Part shown: positions 1 to 5,514 of the stretch, piece after piece
Layout of the letters: each line of letters begins with the position of its first letter
Numbering within the stretch: position 1 is the stretch's first letter
From: Clostridiaceae bacterium
Lineage (GTDB): Bacteria; Bacillota; Clostridia; Lutisporales; Lutisporaceae
DNA length: 5,514 nt
Direction: 5' to 3'
Assembly (NCBI GenBank): GCA_003527145.1
Contig: DPSW01000258.1
Location: 1-5,514, forward strand
Made by a program: the position numbers and the translations under genes
Notes under the pieces: generated by a model
Told to the model about the DNA's origin: nothing
The model's input: the letters and a program-made list of their open reading frames with translations, nothing else
Database searches by the model: none

Positions 1-342
1 AGAGGGTTTCTATTTGGTGCTCCTATAGCATATGAGCTTGGAGTCGGCTTCGTTCCTGTAAGAAAACCGGGAAAGCTTCCGGGTGAAACTATGAAGTATG
101 AATACCACCTGGAATATGGCAGTGATAGCTTGGAAATTCACAAGGATGCTATAAAGCCCGGGGATAGAATAGCAGTCATAGATGATTTATTGGCAACCGG
201 AGGAACTATATTATCTGCAGTCAAGCTCATAGAGAGTCTTGGAGGAATAGTTGTCCATATCGGATTTTTAATTGAATTAGAAGAATTGATGGGGAGAAAA
301 TCCCTATCTGAGTATAATATAAGTTCAATAATTAAGTATTAG
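1..342 (+). CDS. apt: Adenine phosphoribosyltransferase, 3' part (5' end outside window)
   Basis: This is the C-terminal part of the purine-salvage enzyme that makes AMP and pyrophosphate from adenine and PRPP in the cytoplasm. The reading frame is open from base 1, and 113 residues are visible. The family is usually about 170 residues, so roughly 57 N-terminal residues lie upstream. The visible part opens with [20 protein letters not shown] and continues with [10 protein letters not shown], the segment typical of Apt. The PRPP-binding loop [11 protein letters not shown] is at 175-207 with both acidic residues and the GG pair intact. The end, IIKY, is where Apt proteins normally stop. An internal ATG at 91 falls in the middle of the conserved fold and is not the start. 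In Firmicutes apt commonly follows recJ and precedes relA, and the relA order is seen here. A terminator-like hairpin follows within 11 nt, so apt probably ends the upstream transcript. Identification is near certain. Confidence 0.96.
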   Translation, partial: RGFLFGAPIAYELGVGFVPVRKPGKLPGETMKYEYHLEYGSDSLEIHKDAIKPGDRIAVIDDLLATGGTILSAVKLIESLGGIVVHIGFLIELEELMGRKSLSEYNISSIIKY

Positions 343-352
343 AACTATAAAG

Positions 353-427
353 CTCCTGGATAACCAACAGGCGTTCATGGGTATCAAACCCATTGAATTG
401 AGTCTTTGTTGTTCAGGAGATTTTTTT
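353..427 (+). terminator. Nested hairpin plus T-tract between apt and relA (intrinsic terminator or attenuator)
   Basis: Bases 353-364 (CTCCTGGATAAC) pair with 408-419 (GTTGTTCAGGAG) in a 12-bp stem with two G-T wobbles. Seven T's follow at 421-427. Inside the large loop sits a second hairpin: 374-382 (TTCATGGGT) pairs with 388-397 (ACCCATTGAA) around the loop ATCAA, with one bulged T. The strong stem ending in a U-run is what Rho-independent terminators look like, and the position just after apt fits termination of the upstream transcript. The roughly 40-nt structured loop is longer than a plain terminator needs, so an attenuator in a relA leader is an alternative. The structure was worked out by eye and not by energy calculation. 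Confidence 0.75.
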
Positions 428-452
428 ATCTACTATATGGAATTGATATATC

Positions 453-458
453 TATAAT
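453..458 (+). promoter_or_regulatory. Possible -10 box of a relA promoter
   Basis: A perfect TATAAT lies 19 nt before the relA ATG and downstream of the terminator-like hairpin, where a relA promoter would be needed if that hairpin stops transcription. It would start RNA near 465 and leave a leader of only about 13 nt. No convincing -35 box is seen at 16 to 18 nt spacing; the best, TCTACT at 429-434, matches three of six. In AT-rich DNA a lone TATAAT occurs by chance, so this is a weak call. TTGTTC (409-414) with TACTAT (431-436) is a poorer alternative. Confidence 0.3.
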
Positions 459-477
459 TTTAGAAGATGGTGTTAAT

Positions 478-2643
478 ATGCTCCAGGAATTAATTGATAA
501 AATTAAAAAATATAATCCTACAGGAGACTTTACAATAATAAACAAAGCCTATGATTTTGCTTTAAATGCTCATCAAGGTCAAAAAAGGATCTCCGGCGAA
601 GACTATATAATTCATCCAACAGCAGTGGCAGAAATACTTGCTGATTTGAATATGGATAATGCAACCATAGCTGCGGGTATGCTTCATGATGTAGTTGAGG
701 ATACAAAATATAGCTATAATGATATAAAAGATCTATTTGGCGAAGAAGTTGCTATGCTGGTGGATGGTGTTACAAAGCTTGGGAAATTGGAATATAGAAC
801 AAAAGAAGAACAGCAAGCCGAAAATCTGAGAAAAATGTTTATTGCCATGGCTAAAGATATAAGAGTGATATTGATCAAACTGGCAGATAGGCTTCATAAC
901 CTTAGAACCCTAAAATACATGGCTAAAGAAAAACAATATGAAAAAGCAAAGGAAACAATTGAAATATATGCGCCTATAGCTCACCGGCTCGGTATATATA
1001 AAATTAAATGGGAAATGGAAGATTTAGCCCTTAGATATATTGATTCGGAACACTATTATGAACTGGTTGAAAAGGTTGCAAAAAAACGAAAAGAAAGAGA
1101 AGAATATATAAACAGTGTTATAAAAACATTACAGGATAAAAACGAGGAAATGGGTATAGTGGCCCAAATAGAAGGGCGTCCTAAAAATTTTTATAGTATA
1201 TACAAAAAAATGTATCATCAAAATAAGGCTTTTGAACAAATATTTGATCTTACCGCAGTAAGGGTTATAGTTGATACTGTAAAGGATTGCTATGGAGTCT
1301 TGGGTATAGTTCATACTTTATGGAAGCCCATTCCCGGCAGATTCAAGGATTATATAGCTATGCCCAAGCCCAATATGTATCAATCCTTGCATACCACTGT
1401 GATCGGACCGGATGGAGAGCCCTTCGAAGTACAAATAAGAACCTGGGAAATGCATAAAACATCAGAATATGGAATAGCAGCTCATTGGAAGTATAAGGAG
1501 GGCAAGTCCTCCCAGAATGAGTTTGATGAAAAGCTTAAATGGCTGAGGCAGATGCTGGAATGGCAGAATGAAGTAAGGGATACCAAGGAATTCATGGAAA
1601 CCCTGAAAATCGATTTGGTGATAGATGAAGTATATGTATTTACTCCAAAAGGCGATGTAATTGATTTGCCTGTTGATTCTACACCAATCGACTTTGCTTA
1701 TAAAATTCATAGCGCTATCGGTAATAAATGCGTGGGAGGAAAAATTAACGGAAAAATTGTTCCTCTTGATTATAAGCTTCAAAATGGAGATATAGTGGAA
1801 ATAATCACTTCTGCAAACTCCAATGGACCCAGCCGGGATTGGCTTAAAATAGTTAAGAGTTCACAGGCAAAAAACAAGATACGCCAATGGTTTAAAAAAG
1901 AAAAAAGGGACGATAATATCCAGAAGGGGAAGGATATCCTTGATAAGGAAGTAAAAAAATTAGGCAATAGCTTATCAATTCCAATAAAAAATGAATGGAT
2001 GGAATCCGTTTATAAAAGGTTCGGCCTTCACTCATTGGAAGATTTGTATGCATCTTTAGGTTATGGCGGACTTACCTTGAATCAAATAATGATGAAGCTT
2101 AAAGAAGAGATAAGAAAAAATCAAAAAATTGAAGTAAAAGAAGAAGAACAATTAGAAAAGCAAATCAAATCCGTTCAAAATAAAAAGAAAAGCACAAATA
2201 CAGGCATACGGGTAAAAGGTGTGGAAAACATTCTTGTAAGGTTTTCAAAATGCTGCAATCCAGTTCCTGGTGATGAGATTTTAGGCTATATAACAAAGGG
2301 GAGAGGGGTATCCATACACAGAAAGGATTGTCCTAATGCAAAGGATTTAATTTCAGAGCCGGAAAGGTTGGTGGAGGTTGAATGGAATACCCAAAGCCTG
2401 GTTTCATACAATGCTGATATTCAGGTAAAAGCTAACGATAGGCAAGGCTTGCTGGCGGAAATAACTTCAATAATTAATGAAAGCAAGATCAATATTGTTT
2501 CTTTCTACTCAAGAACTTCTAAAGACAAGACTGCAAATATCAACTTTATTTTAGAAATAAATGATATAGAGCAGTTAAATAAGCTCATAAGAAAATTTAG
2601 AAGGATTGAAGGGGTAGTAGATGTATTTAGAGCAAAACAGTAG
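478..2643 (+). CDS. relA: Bifunctional (p)ppGpp synthetase/hydrolase (RelA/SpoT homologue)
   Basis: This 721-residue cytosolic enzyme makes (p)ppGpp from ATP and GTP or GDP when ribosomes stall on uncharged tRNA, and also hydrolyses it. Domains in order: HD hydrolase with the metal ligands H46, H70-D71 (in HDVVED) and D137 all present; synthetase with GRPK (R234), D257 in [15 protein letters not shown], and E317 in EVQIRT; TGS domain at about 384-445; a lysine- and glutamate-rich linker around 540-575; a conserved-cysteine region with CCNPVPGD (C592, C593) and HRKDC (H614, C618); and a C-terminal ACT domain from about 643. The motif RFKD (288-291) is the RXKD form known from bifunctional enzymes, not the EXDD form of synthetase-only RelA. 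I chose ATG 478 because the protein then begins [13 protein letters not shown], as the family does, and GGTG (469-472) lies 5 nt upstream as a modest ribosome binding site. The frame stays open back to a TTG at 406, but that lies inside the terminator stem and has no binding site. dtd follows after 11 nt. Confidence 0.97.
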   Translation: MLQELIDKIKKYNPTGDFTIINKAYDFALNAHQGQKRISGEDYIIHPTAVAEILADLNMDNATIAAGMLHDVVEDTKYSYNDIKDLFGEEVAMLVDGVTKLGKLEYRTKEEQQAENLRKMFIAMAKDIRVILIKLADRLHNLRTLKYMAKEKQYEKAKETIEIYAPIAHRLGIYKIKWEMEDLALRYIDSEHYYELVEKVAKKRKEREEYINSVIKTLQDKNEEMGIVAQIEGRPKNFYSIYKKMYHQNKAFEQIFDLTAVRVIVDTVKDCYGVLGIVHTLWKPIPGRFKDYIAMPKPNMYQSLHTTVIGPDGEPFEVQIRTWEMHKTSEYGIAAHWKYKEGKSSQNEFDEKLKWLRQMLEWQNEVRDTKEFMETLKIDLVIDEVYVFTPKGDVIDLPVDSTPIDFAYKIHSAIGNKCVGGKINGKIVPLDYKLQNGDIVEIITSANSNGPSRDWLKIVKSSQAKNKIRQWFKKEKRDDNIQKGKDILDKEVKKLGNSLSIPIKNEWMESVYKRFGLHSLEDLYASLGYGGLTLNQIMMKLKEEIRKNQKIEVKEEEQLEKQIKSVQNKKKSTNTGIRVKGVENILVRFSKCCNPVPGDEILGYITKGRGVSIHRKDCPNAKDLISEPERLVEVEWNTQSLVSYNADIQVKANDRQGLLAEITSIINESKINIVSFYSRTSKDKTANINFILEINDIEQLNKLIRKFRRIEGVVDVFRAKQ

Positions 2644-2654
2644 GAGGCAAGTTC

Positions 2655-3104
2655 ATGAGAGCTGTAGTTCAGAGAGTAAAAATAAGTCATGTCGAGGTGG
2701 ACGGTAAGATCACAGGCCAGATAGGCAAGGGCCTGATGATTCTTCTCGGTATAAGCGAAGATGATAAGACTGAAGATATAGATTACATGGTGGATAAAAT
2801 CACTAATCTAAGGATTTTTGAAGATGATGAAAATAAAATGAATTTATCTTTATTGGATGTAAAAGGGGAACTCCTTGTCGTATCTCAATTTACGTTGTAC
2901 GGAGACTGCAGAAAAGGAAGAAGGCCGAGTTTTATAAAGGCTGCAAGACCTGAAAAAGCTCAGCAATTATATGATCTGTTTATTAAGAAGGCTGAAGATC
3001 TCAATGTTAAAGTACAATCGGGAGTTTTTCAGGCCGATATGACTGTTTACATTGAAAACGACGGACCAGTTACATTAATAGTAGATAGTGAAAAAATAAT
3101 TTAG
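2655..3104 (+). CDS. dtd: D-aminoacyl-tRNA deacylase
   Basis: This enzyme cleaves D-amino acids, classically D-tyrosine, from tRNA and also clears some glycine mischarged on tRNA-Ala, so it guards translation in the cytoplasm. It is 149 residues long, the normal full length. It begins [17 protein letters not shown] as the family does. The two signature motifs are intact: SQFT at 77-80 within [17 protein letters not shown], and the Gly-Pro pair G137-P138 within NDGPVT, which forms the chirality-checking active site across the homodimer. The start ATG has a perfect AGGAGG at 2642-2647, 7 nt upstream, and this overlaps the TAG stop of relA, so the two are very likely cotranscribed and may be translationally coupled. 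The relA-dtd pair is a common Firmicute arrangement. Confidence 0.97.
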   Translation: MRAVVQRVKISHVEVDGKITGQIGKGLMILLGISEDDKTEDIDYMVDKITNLRIFEDDENKMNLSLLDVKGELLVVSQFTLYGDCRKGRRPSFIKAARPEKAQQLYDLFIKKAEDLNVKVQSGVFQADMTVYIENDGPVTLIVDSEKII

Positions 3105-3106
3105 TT

Positions 3107-3122
3107 GGAGGCAAATACGTTG
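3107..3122 (+). promoter_or_regulatory. Ribosome binding site and TTG start of the MBL-fold hydrolase
   Basis: GGAGG at 3107-3111 lies 8 nt before TTG at 3120-3122. This sets the start at 3120: the reading frame is open from another TTG at 3105, but that codon is part of the binding site itself, directly abuts the dtd stop and has no site of its own. From 3120 the protein begins MRFKRLPLGIYQANCYI, the usual opening for this family. Confidence 0.8.
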
Positions 3123-3743
3123 AGATTTAAAAGACTGCCTTTAGGCATATATCAAGCTAATTGCTATATTTTGTGGGATGAAGATACGAGTAAATCCGCA
3201 GTAATTGACCCAGGCGGAGATTTCGAAGAACTGAAAGAGTTTGTTGAAAGTAATAAGCTCTCCGTCGAATATATTATTCTCACTCATGGGCATGGAGATC
3301 ATATAGGCGCTGTAGCAAAAGCACGGGACTATTTTAAAGCGGAAATTTTGATTCATAAAGATGACTGTGATATGTTAAAAAATAATGAAAAGAATTACTC
3401 AAGCAAACTTGGATATGAAAAAATAGAAATAGAAGCAGATAAAGAATTAAATGATGGAGATATTATCAACCTTGGATCAATAGATTTATACATCCTTCAC
3501 ACACCCGGTCATACAAAAGGAAGCATTTGCATCAAATGTGAAAATACAGTTTTTTCAGGCGATACACTGTTTGCAGGCTCCATAGGAAGAACAGACCTAA
3601 ACGGAGGCTCTTTTGAGGATATAATCAATTCTATCACTAATAAATTGCTTACCCTTTCGGACAATACTGAGATATATCCGGGTCATGGGCCTTCGACGAC
3701 CATAGCTATAGAAAAAAGGAGCAATCCTTTTTTAAAAAATTGA
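3120..3743 (+). CDS. Metallo-beta-lactamase-fold hydrolase, glyoxalase II-like
   Basis: This 207-residue protein has the full set of metal-binding motifs for a two-metal MBL-fold hydrolase: THGHGDH (H56, H58, D60, H61), HTPGH (H131), FSGDTLF (D148) and YPGHG (H189). The SGDTLFAGSIGRTDL stretch resembles the compact hydroxyacylglutathione hydrolase-like (YcbL-type) branch. The C-terminal substrate-binding extension of true glyoxalase II is lacking, as expected at about 200 residues. It probably hydrolyses a thioester or other small acyl compound, but the substrate cannot be read from the sequence; most Clostridia do not use glutathione as their main thiol, so S-lactoylglutathione is doubtful. 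No signal peptide is seen, so it should be cytosolic. It starts at TTG 15 nt after the dtd stop and ends 21 nt before hemZ, so it is part of the same operon. The fold is certain and the exact activity unknown. Confidence 0.93.
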   Translation: MRFKRLPLGIYQANCYILWDEDTSKSAVIDPGGDFEELKEFVESNKLSVEYIILTHGHGDHIGAVAKARDYFKAEILIHKDDCDMLKNNEKNYSSKLGYEKIEIEADKELNDGDIINLGSIDLYILHTPGHTKGSICIKCENTVFSGDTLFAGSIGRTDLNGGSFEDIINSITNKLLTLSDNTEIYPGHGPSTTIAIEKRSNPFLKN

Positions 3744-3764
3744 GGTTGGTGGATAGAGGAAAAG

Positions 3765-5243
3765 ATGATATTACTAAAGCTTATTGGACATGAATATATG
3801 AATGAAATATCGGATATTATCAAGCTTTTCTTTGGGAAAGAAGTGATAAGGCTATATGGTAATTCGGAAAATGATGATATGAATGGTGAGTATGTTTTAA
3901 TTGAAAGCGAGATTATCACAGCTGAAAATAAAACATTCTATAAATCTTCATACTGTTGCTTTACCGGCGATAAGACATATGATTATACTCTTGTTAAAGA
4001 AGGCGGTCTGCTAAATTCCAAGGAAGTGAAGAAGGCTCTAAAAGTATCCATGTATAAGCTTTTGTCAAAAATAACCGATAAAAAATTGCCATGGGGGATT
4101 CTTACGGGTATCAGACCTATAAAAATAGTGCATCAGCTTTTGGGAAAAAATATGCAAAAAGATGAGATAGTTCACTACTTGAAAGACGAATATTATGTCA
4201 GTGATGACAGGGCTTTATTATCTATAAAAGTAGCTTTAGCTGAAGAAAAATATATAAGAAAACCAGATAAAAATCAAATAAGCATATATATTGGCATACC
4301 TTTTTGTCCAACTAGATGCAACTATTGCTCCTTTACTTCAAACCCCATTGATAAAAGTAAAGATCTTGTCCAGCCTTATCTTGATGCACTGATGACGGAA
4401 ATAAGCCAAGTTTCTCAATATCTAAGAAATAAGGGGGTTAAAGCGCAGTCTGTCTATATAGGAGGTGGTACGCCTACCTCAATAAGTGCTGAAGATTTGA
4501 GGAAACTGCTAGGATGTATAAATGAGTTTTGGCATAGCAGTGAAGAGTTCACCTGCGAAGCAGGCAGACCTGATACTATTACGGCTGATAAGCTAAAAGC
4601 ACTGAAAAGCCAGGGAATAACGCGGCTTAGCATAAATCCTCAGACAATGGATGATGAAACATTGATAAGAATAGGCAGAAAGCATGATCATGCACAAATC
4701 ATTGAAAGTTTTTATTTGGCAAGAACCTTGGGATTCGATAATATTAATATGGACATGATTTTAGGACTGCCCGGCGAGGGTCTGGAGGAAGTAAAAAATA
4801 CATTGAATTGGATGGCCCGATTGAATCCTGAAAATGTTACTGTGCATACCCTGGCTATAAAAAGGGCTTCAATATATAATGAAATAAGCCCGGATATGGG
4901 AAAACATTGTGATGATATGGTTTATGAGACGATGGAGCTGACGAGAGAAGCGCTTGAGGAACATGGTTATCACCCGTATTATCTATATCGCCAGAAATAC
5001 ATGGCTCAAAATTTAGAAAATATAGGTTTTTGCAAGAAAGACAAAGAATGCATATACAATATACAAATTATGGAAGAAAAGCAGAGCATCATCGCTTTTG
5101 GAGCGGATTCGGTCAGCAAAGTTTTTTTTCAAGAAGAAGACAGGCTGGAGAGACAGCATGATATCAAGGACTTAAAGCTTTATATAAGAAATATTGAAGA
5201 TCAGATTGATAAAAAGCTGGAGCTTTTAAGCAAGCTTTTCTAA
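3765..5243 (+). CDS. hemZ: Radical SAM protein HemZ (coproporphyrinogen III dehydrogenase family)
   Basis: This 492-residue protein is close to the roughly 500 residues of Bacillus HemZ. Oxygen-independent enzymes of this group convert coproporphyrinogen III to protoporphyrinogen IX with S-adenosylmethionine; HemZ itself is assigned by similarity, and its exact role is less settled than that of HemN. An N-terminal HemZ-specific region of about 165 residues comes first. The radical SAM core follows, with the [4Fe-4S] motif CX3CX2C as C181, C185 and C188 within PFCPTRCNYCSF. Next are GGGTPTS (233-239) for SAM binding, EAGRPDTI (from 265), SINPQTM (Q293) and LGLPGE (333-338). The C-terminal part (YLYRQKYMAQNLENIGF, then IMEEKQSIIAFGADSVSK) matches HemZ rather than HemW. 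ATG 3765 has AGAGGA at 3755-3760, 4 nt upstream. It is the last gene of the relA cluster in this window. A self-complementary stretch at 5212-5227 lies inside its end, with no clear terminator after the stop. Confidence 0.92.
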   Translation: MILLKLIGHEYMNEISDIIKLFFGKEVIRLYGNSENDDMNGEYVLIESEIITAENKTFYKSSYCCFTGDKTYDYTLVKEGGLLNSKEVKKALKVSMYKLLSKITDKKLPWGILTGIRPIKIVHQLLGKNMQKDEIVHYLKDEYYVSDDRALLSIKVALAEEKYIRKPDKNQISIYIGIPFCPTRCNYCSFTSNPIDKSKDLVQPYLDALMTEISQVSQYLRNKGVKAQSVYIGGGTPTSISAEDLRKLLGCINEFWHSSEEFTCEAGRPDTITADKLKALKSQGITRLSINPQTMDDETLIRIGRKHDHAQIIESFYLARTLGFDNINMDMILGLPGEGLEEVKNTLNWMARLNPENVTVHTLAIKRASIYNEISPDMGKHCDDMVYETMELTREALEEHGYHPYYLYRQKYMAQNLENIGFCKKDKECIYNIQIMEEKQSIIAFGADSVSKVFFQEEDRLERQHDIKDLKLYIRNIEDQIDKKLELLSKLF

Positions 5244-5272
5244 GAAATGGGAAGACTAATGATGAATATATA

Positions 5273-5301
5273 TTGACATATTTATCATGCAATTATATAA
5301 T
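5273..5301 (+). promoter_or_regulatory. Consensus vegetative (sigma-A type) promoter for the T-box transcript
   Basis: TTGACA at 5273-5278 and TATAAT at 5296-5301 match the sigma-A consensus at all twelve positions with the ideal 17-nt spacer. RNA should start near 5308, only a few bases before the first strand of T-box Stem I at about 5312-5316. The strong promoter fits T-box logic, in which initiation is constant and control acts by premature termination. It gives the downstream gene its own transcript, independent of the relA-hemZ operon. Confidence 0.9.
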
Positions 5302-5404
5302 AATAAACATTATATAAGCAATGAATGGGATAGTAGATATTTTGTCACTTGACAGGGAGGGGGAGCCGCTGATTGAGAGCCCCTTAAAGCAGGCAATATT
5401 GAAA

Positions 5405-5409
5405 GACAC
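5405..5409 (+). promoter_or_regulatory. T-box specifier GAC (Asp), overlapped by CAC (His)
   Basis: The segment GAAAGACACCCATGAGC (5401-5417) lines up base for base with the Bacillus glyQS specifier region as I recall it (GAAA, specifier, A, six bases, GAGC). That places the specifier at 5405-5407, GAC for aspartate, followed by the expected purine at 5408 and then the lower helix from 5409. CAC for histidine sits at 5407-5409, sharing one base with GAC, but its last C would also be needed to close the helix with G5329. GAC is therefore the better primary reading, and use of CAC is conjecture. Confidence 0.75.
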
Positions 5410-5487
5410 CCATGAGCTTCCAAGTTGAATATTATTAGATTTGGACGTATTTCTGCGTTAAGGAATGAAGATGGATATTATCCAAGC

Positions 5488-5501
5488 AGGGTGGCACCGC
5501 G
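5488..5501 (+). promoter_or_regulatory. Conserved T-box sequence (tRNA acceptor-end binding bulge)
   Basis: AGGGTGGCACCGCG matches the T-box consensus. The four bases TGGC at 5492-5495 form the bulge that pairs with the tRNA 3' end, NCCA, where the last base covaries with the discriminator. C5495 calls for G73, which bacterial tRNA-Asp has; bacterial tRNA-His has C73. This agrees with the GAC specifier. The 3' half of the antiterminator's lower helix is beyond the window edge. Confidence 0.93.
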
Positions 5502-5514
5502 AGATGAGCTCTCG

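Larger units (their letters stand above)
5308..5514 (+). ncRNA. T-box riboswitch leader, probably tRNA-Asp responsive (3' end outside window)
   Basis: T-box leaders read the charging state of a tRNA and let transcription pass into a synthetase or amino-acid gene only when that tRNA is uncharged. Stem I can be traced: AAGC (5316-5319) with GCTT (5416-5419); a kink-turn-like internal loop, AATGA (5320-5324) opposite GA (5414-5415); ATGGG (5325-5329) with CCCAT (5409-5413); a specifier loop with AGTA on the 5' side; an upper helix, GATA and TTGTC (5336-5339, 5342-5346) with GGCAATATT (5392-5400); and a distal G-run (5359-5363) with CCCC (5380-5383). TGGAT and ATCCA (5472-5484) may be Stem III. 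The T-box sequence AGGGTGGCACCGCG is at 5488-5501. The window ends in the antiterminator hairpin (CGAGA pairing with TCTCG, up to 5514), so the terminator and the controlled gene are not seen. From the specifier and the usual gene order, hisS-aspS is the likely target. Confidence 0.95.

Noticed and set aside
406..477. A 24-residue N-terminal extension of the (p)ppGpp synthetase starting at TTG 406
   Set aside because: The TTG lies within the 3' strand of the terminator-like stem, has no ribosome binding site, and the extra residues do not resemble the family start. ATG 478 gives a standard N-terminus.
1129..1967. Minus-strand open frames opposite the (p)ppGpp synthetase, and similar ones near 2505, 3141 and 3683
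   Set aside because: They lie wholly or mostly opposite well-supported genes, show no recognisable domain, and are explained by the AT-rich coding strand.
3105..3119. TTG 3105 as the start of the MBL-fold hydrolase
   Set aside because: It overlaps the GGAGG that serves the TTG at 3120 and has no binding site of its own.
3728..3739. TTTTTTAAAAAA palindrome near the end of the MBL-fold gene
   Set aside because: It encodes the C-terminal residues, has no GC pairs and no following T-tract, so it is not a credible terminator.
5212..5227. Inverted repeat AAAAGCT/AGCTTTT at the end of hemZ as a terminator
   Set aside because: The central gap is only 2 nt, the stem is AT-rich, it lies within the coding region, and no T-run follows directly at a proper distance.
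5407..5409. CAC as the sole (histidine) T-box specifier
   Set aside because: The loop geometry, the purine at 5408, the base pair needed at 5409 and the C at 5495 in the acceptor bulge all favour GAC and tRNA-Asp.

Overview
This window looks like a core-chromosome segment from a low-GC, anaerobic-type Firmicute of class Clostridia. The reasons are the AT-rich codon use, strong AGGAGG-type ribosome binding sites, a long bifunctional RelA/SpoT protein, the HemZ-type radical SAM protein and a T-box leader. All genes lie on the plus strand. I see no sign of a mobile element, CRISPR array, tRNA or rRNA gene. The genus cannot be fixed from the sequence alone.

Layout: (1) 1-342 is the 3' two-thirds of apt (adenine phosphoribosyltransferase). 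(2) 343-477 is a non-coding gap with a large nested hairpin followed by seven T's (353-427), best read as an intrinsic terminator or attenuator, and then a possible weak promoter for the next gene. (3) 478-2643 is a complete bifunctional (p)ppGpp synthetase/hydrolase of 721 residues. (4) 2655-3104 is dtd, D-aminoacyl-tRNA deacylase. (5) 3120-3743 is a metallo-beta-lactamase-fold hydrolase of the glyoxalase II-like type, starting at TTG. (6) 3765-5243 is hemZ, a radical SAM protein related to oxygen-independent coproporphyrinogen III dehydrogenase. (7) 5244-5514 holds a perfect-consensus vegetative promoter (TTGACA, 17 nt, TATAAT) followed directly by a T-box riboswitch leader, which the window edge cuts inside its antiterminator.

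The genes from relA to hemZ are spaced 11 to 21 nt apart and probably form one transcript. They join purine salvage (apt), the starvation alarmone (RelA), proofreading of mischarged tRNA (Dtd), a small-molecule thioesterase-like hydrolase and a haem-pathway enzyme. In many Firmicutes this neighbourhood continues into hisS-aspS, the histidyl- and aspartyl-tRNA synthetases. The T-box supports that continuation: its specifier loop carries GAC (Asp), overlapped by CAC (His) in the string GACAC, and its tRNA-end-binding bulge reads UGGC, which fits the G73 discriminator of tRNA-Asp rather than the C73 of tRNA-His.

No previously undescribed system is evident. The two places most worth a second look are the GACAC specifier of the T-box and the nested hairpin between apt and relA.
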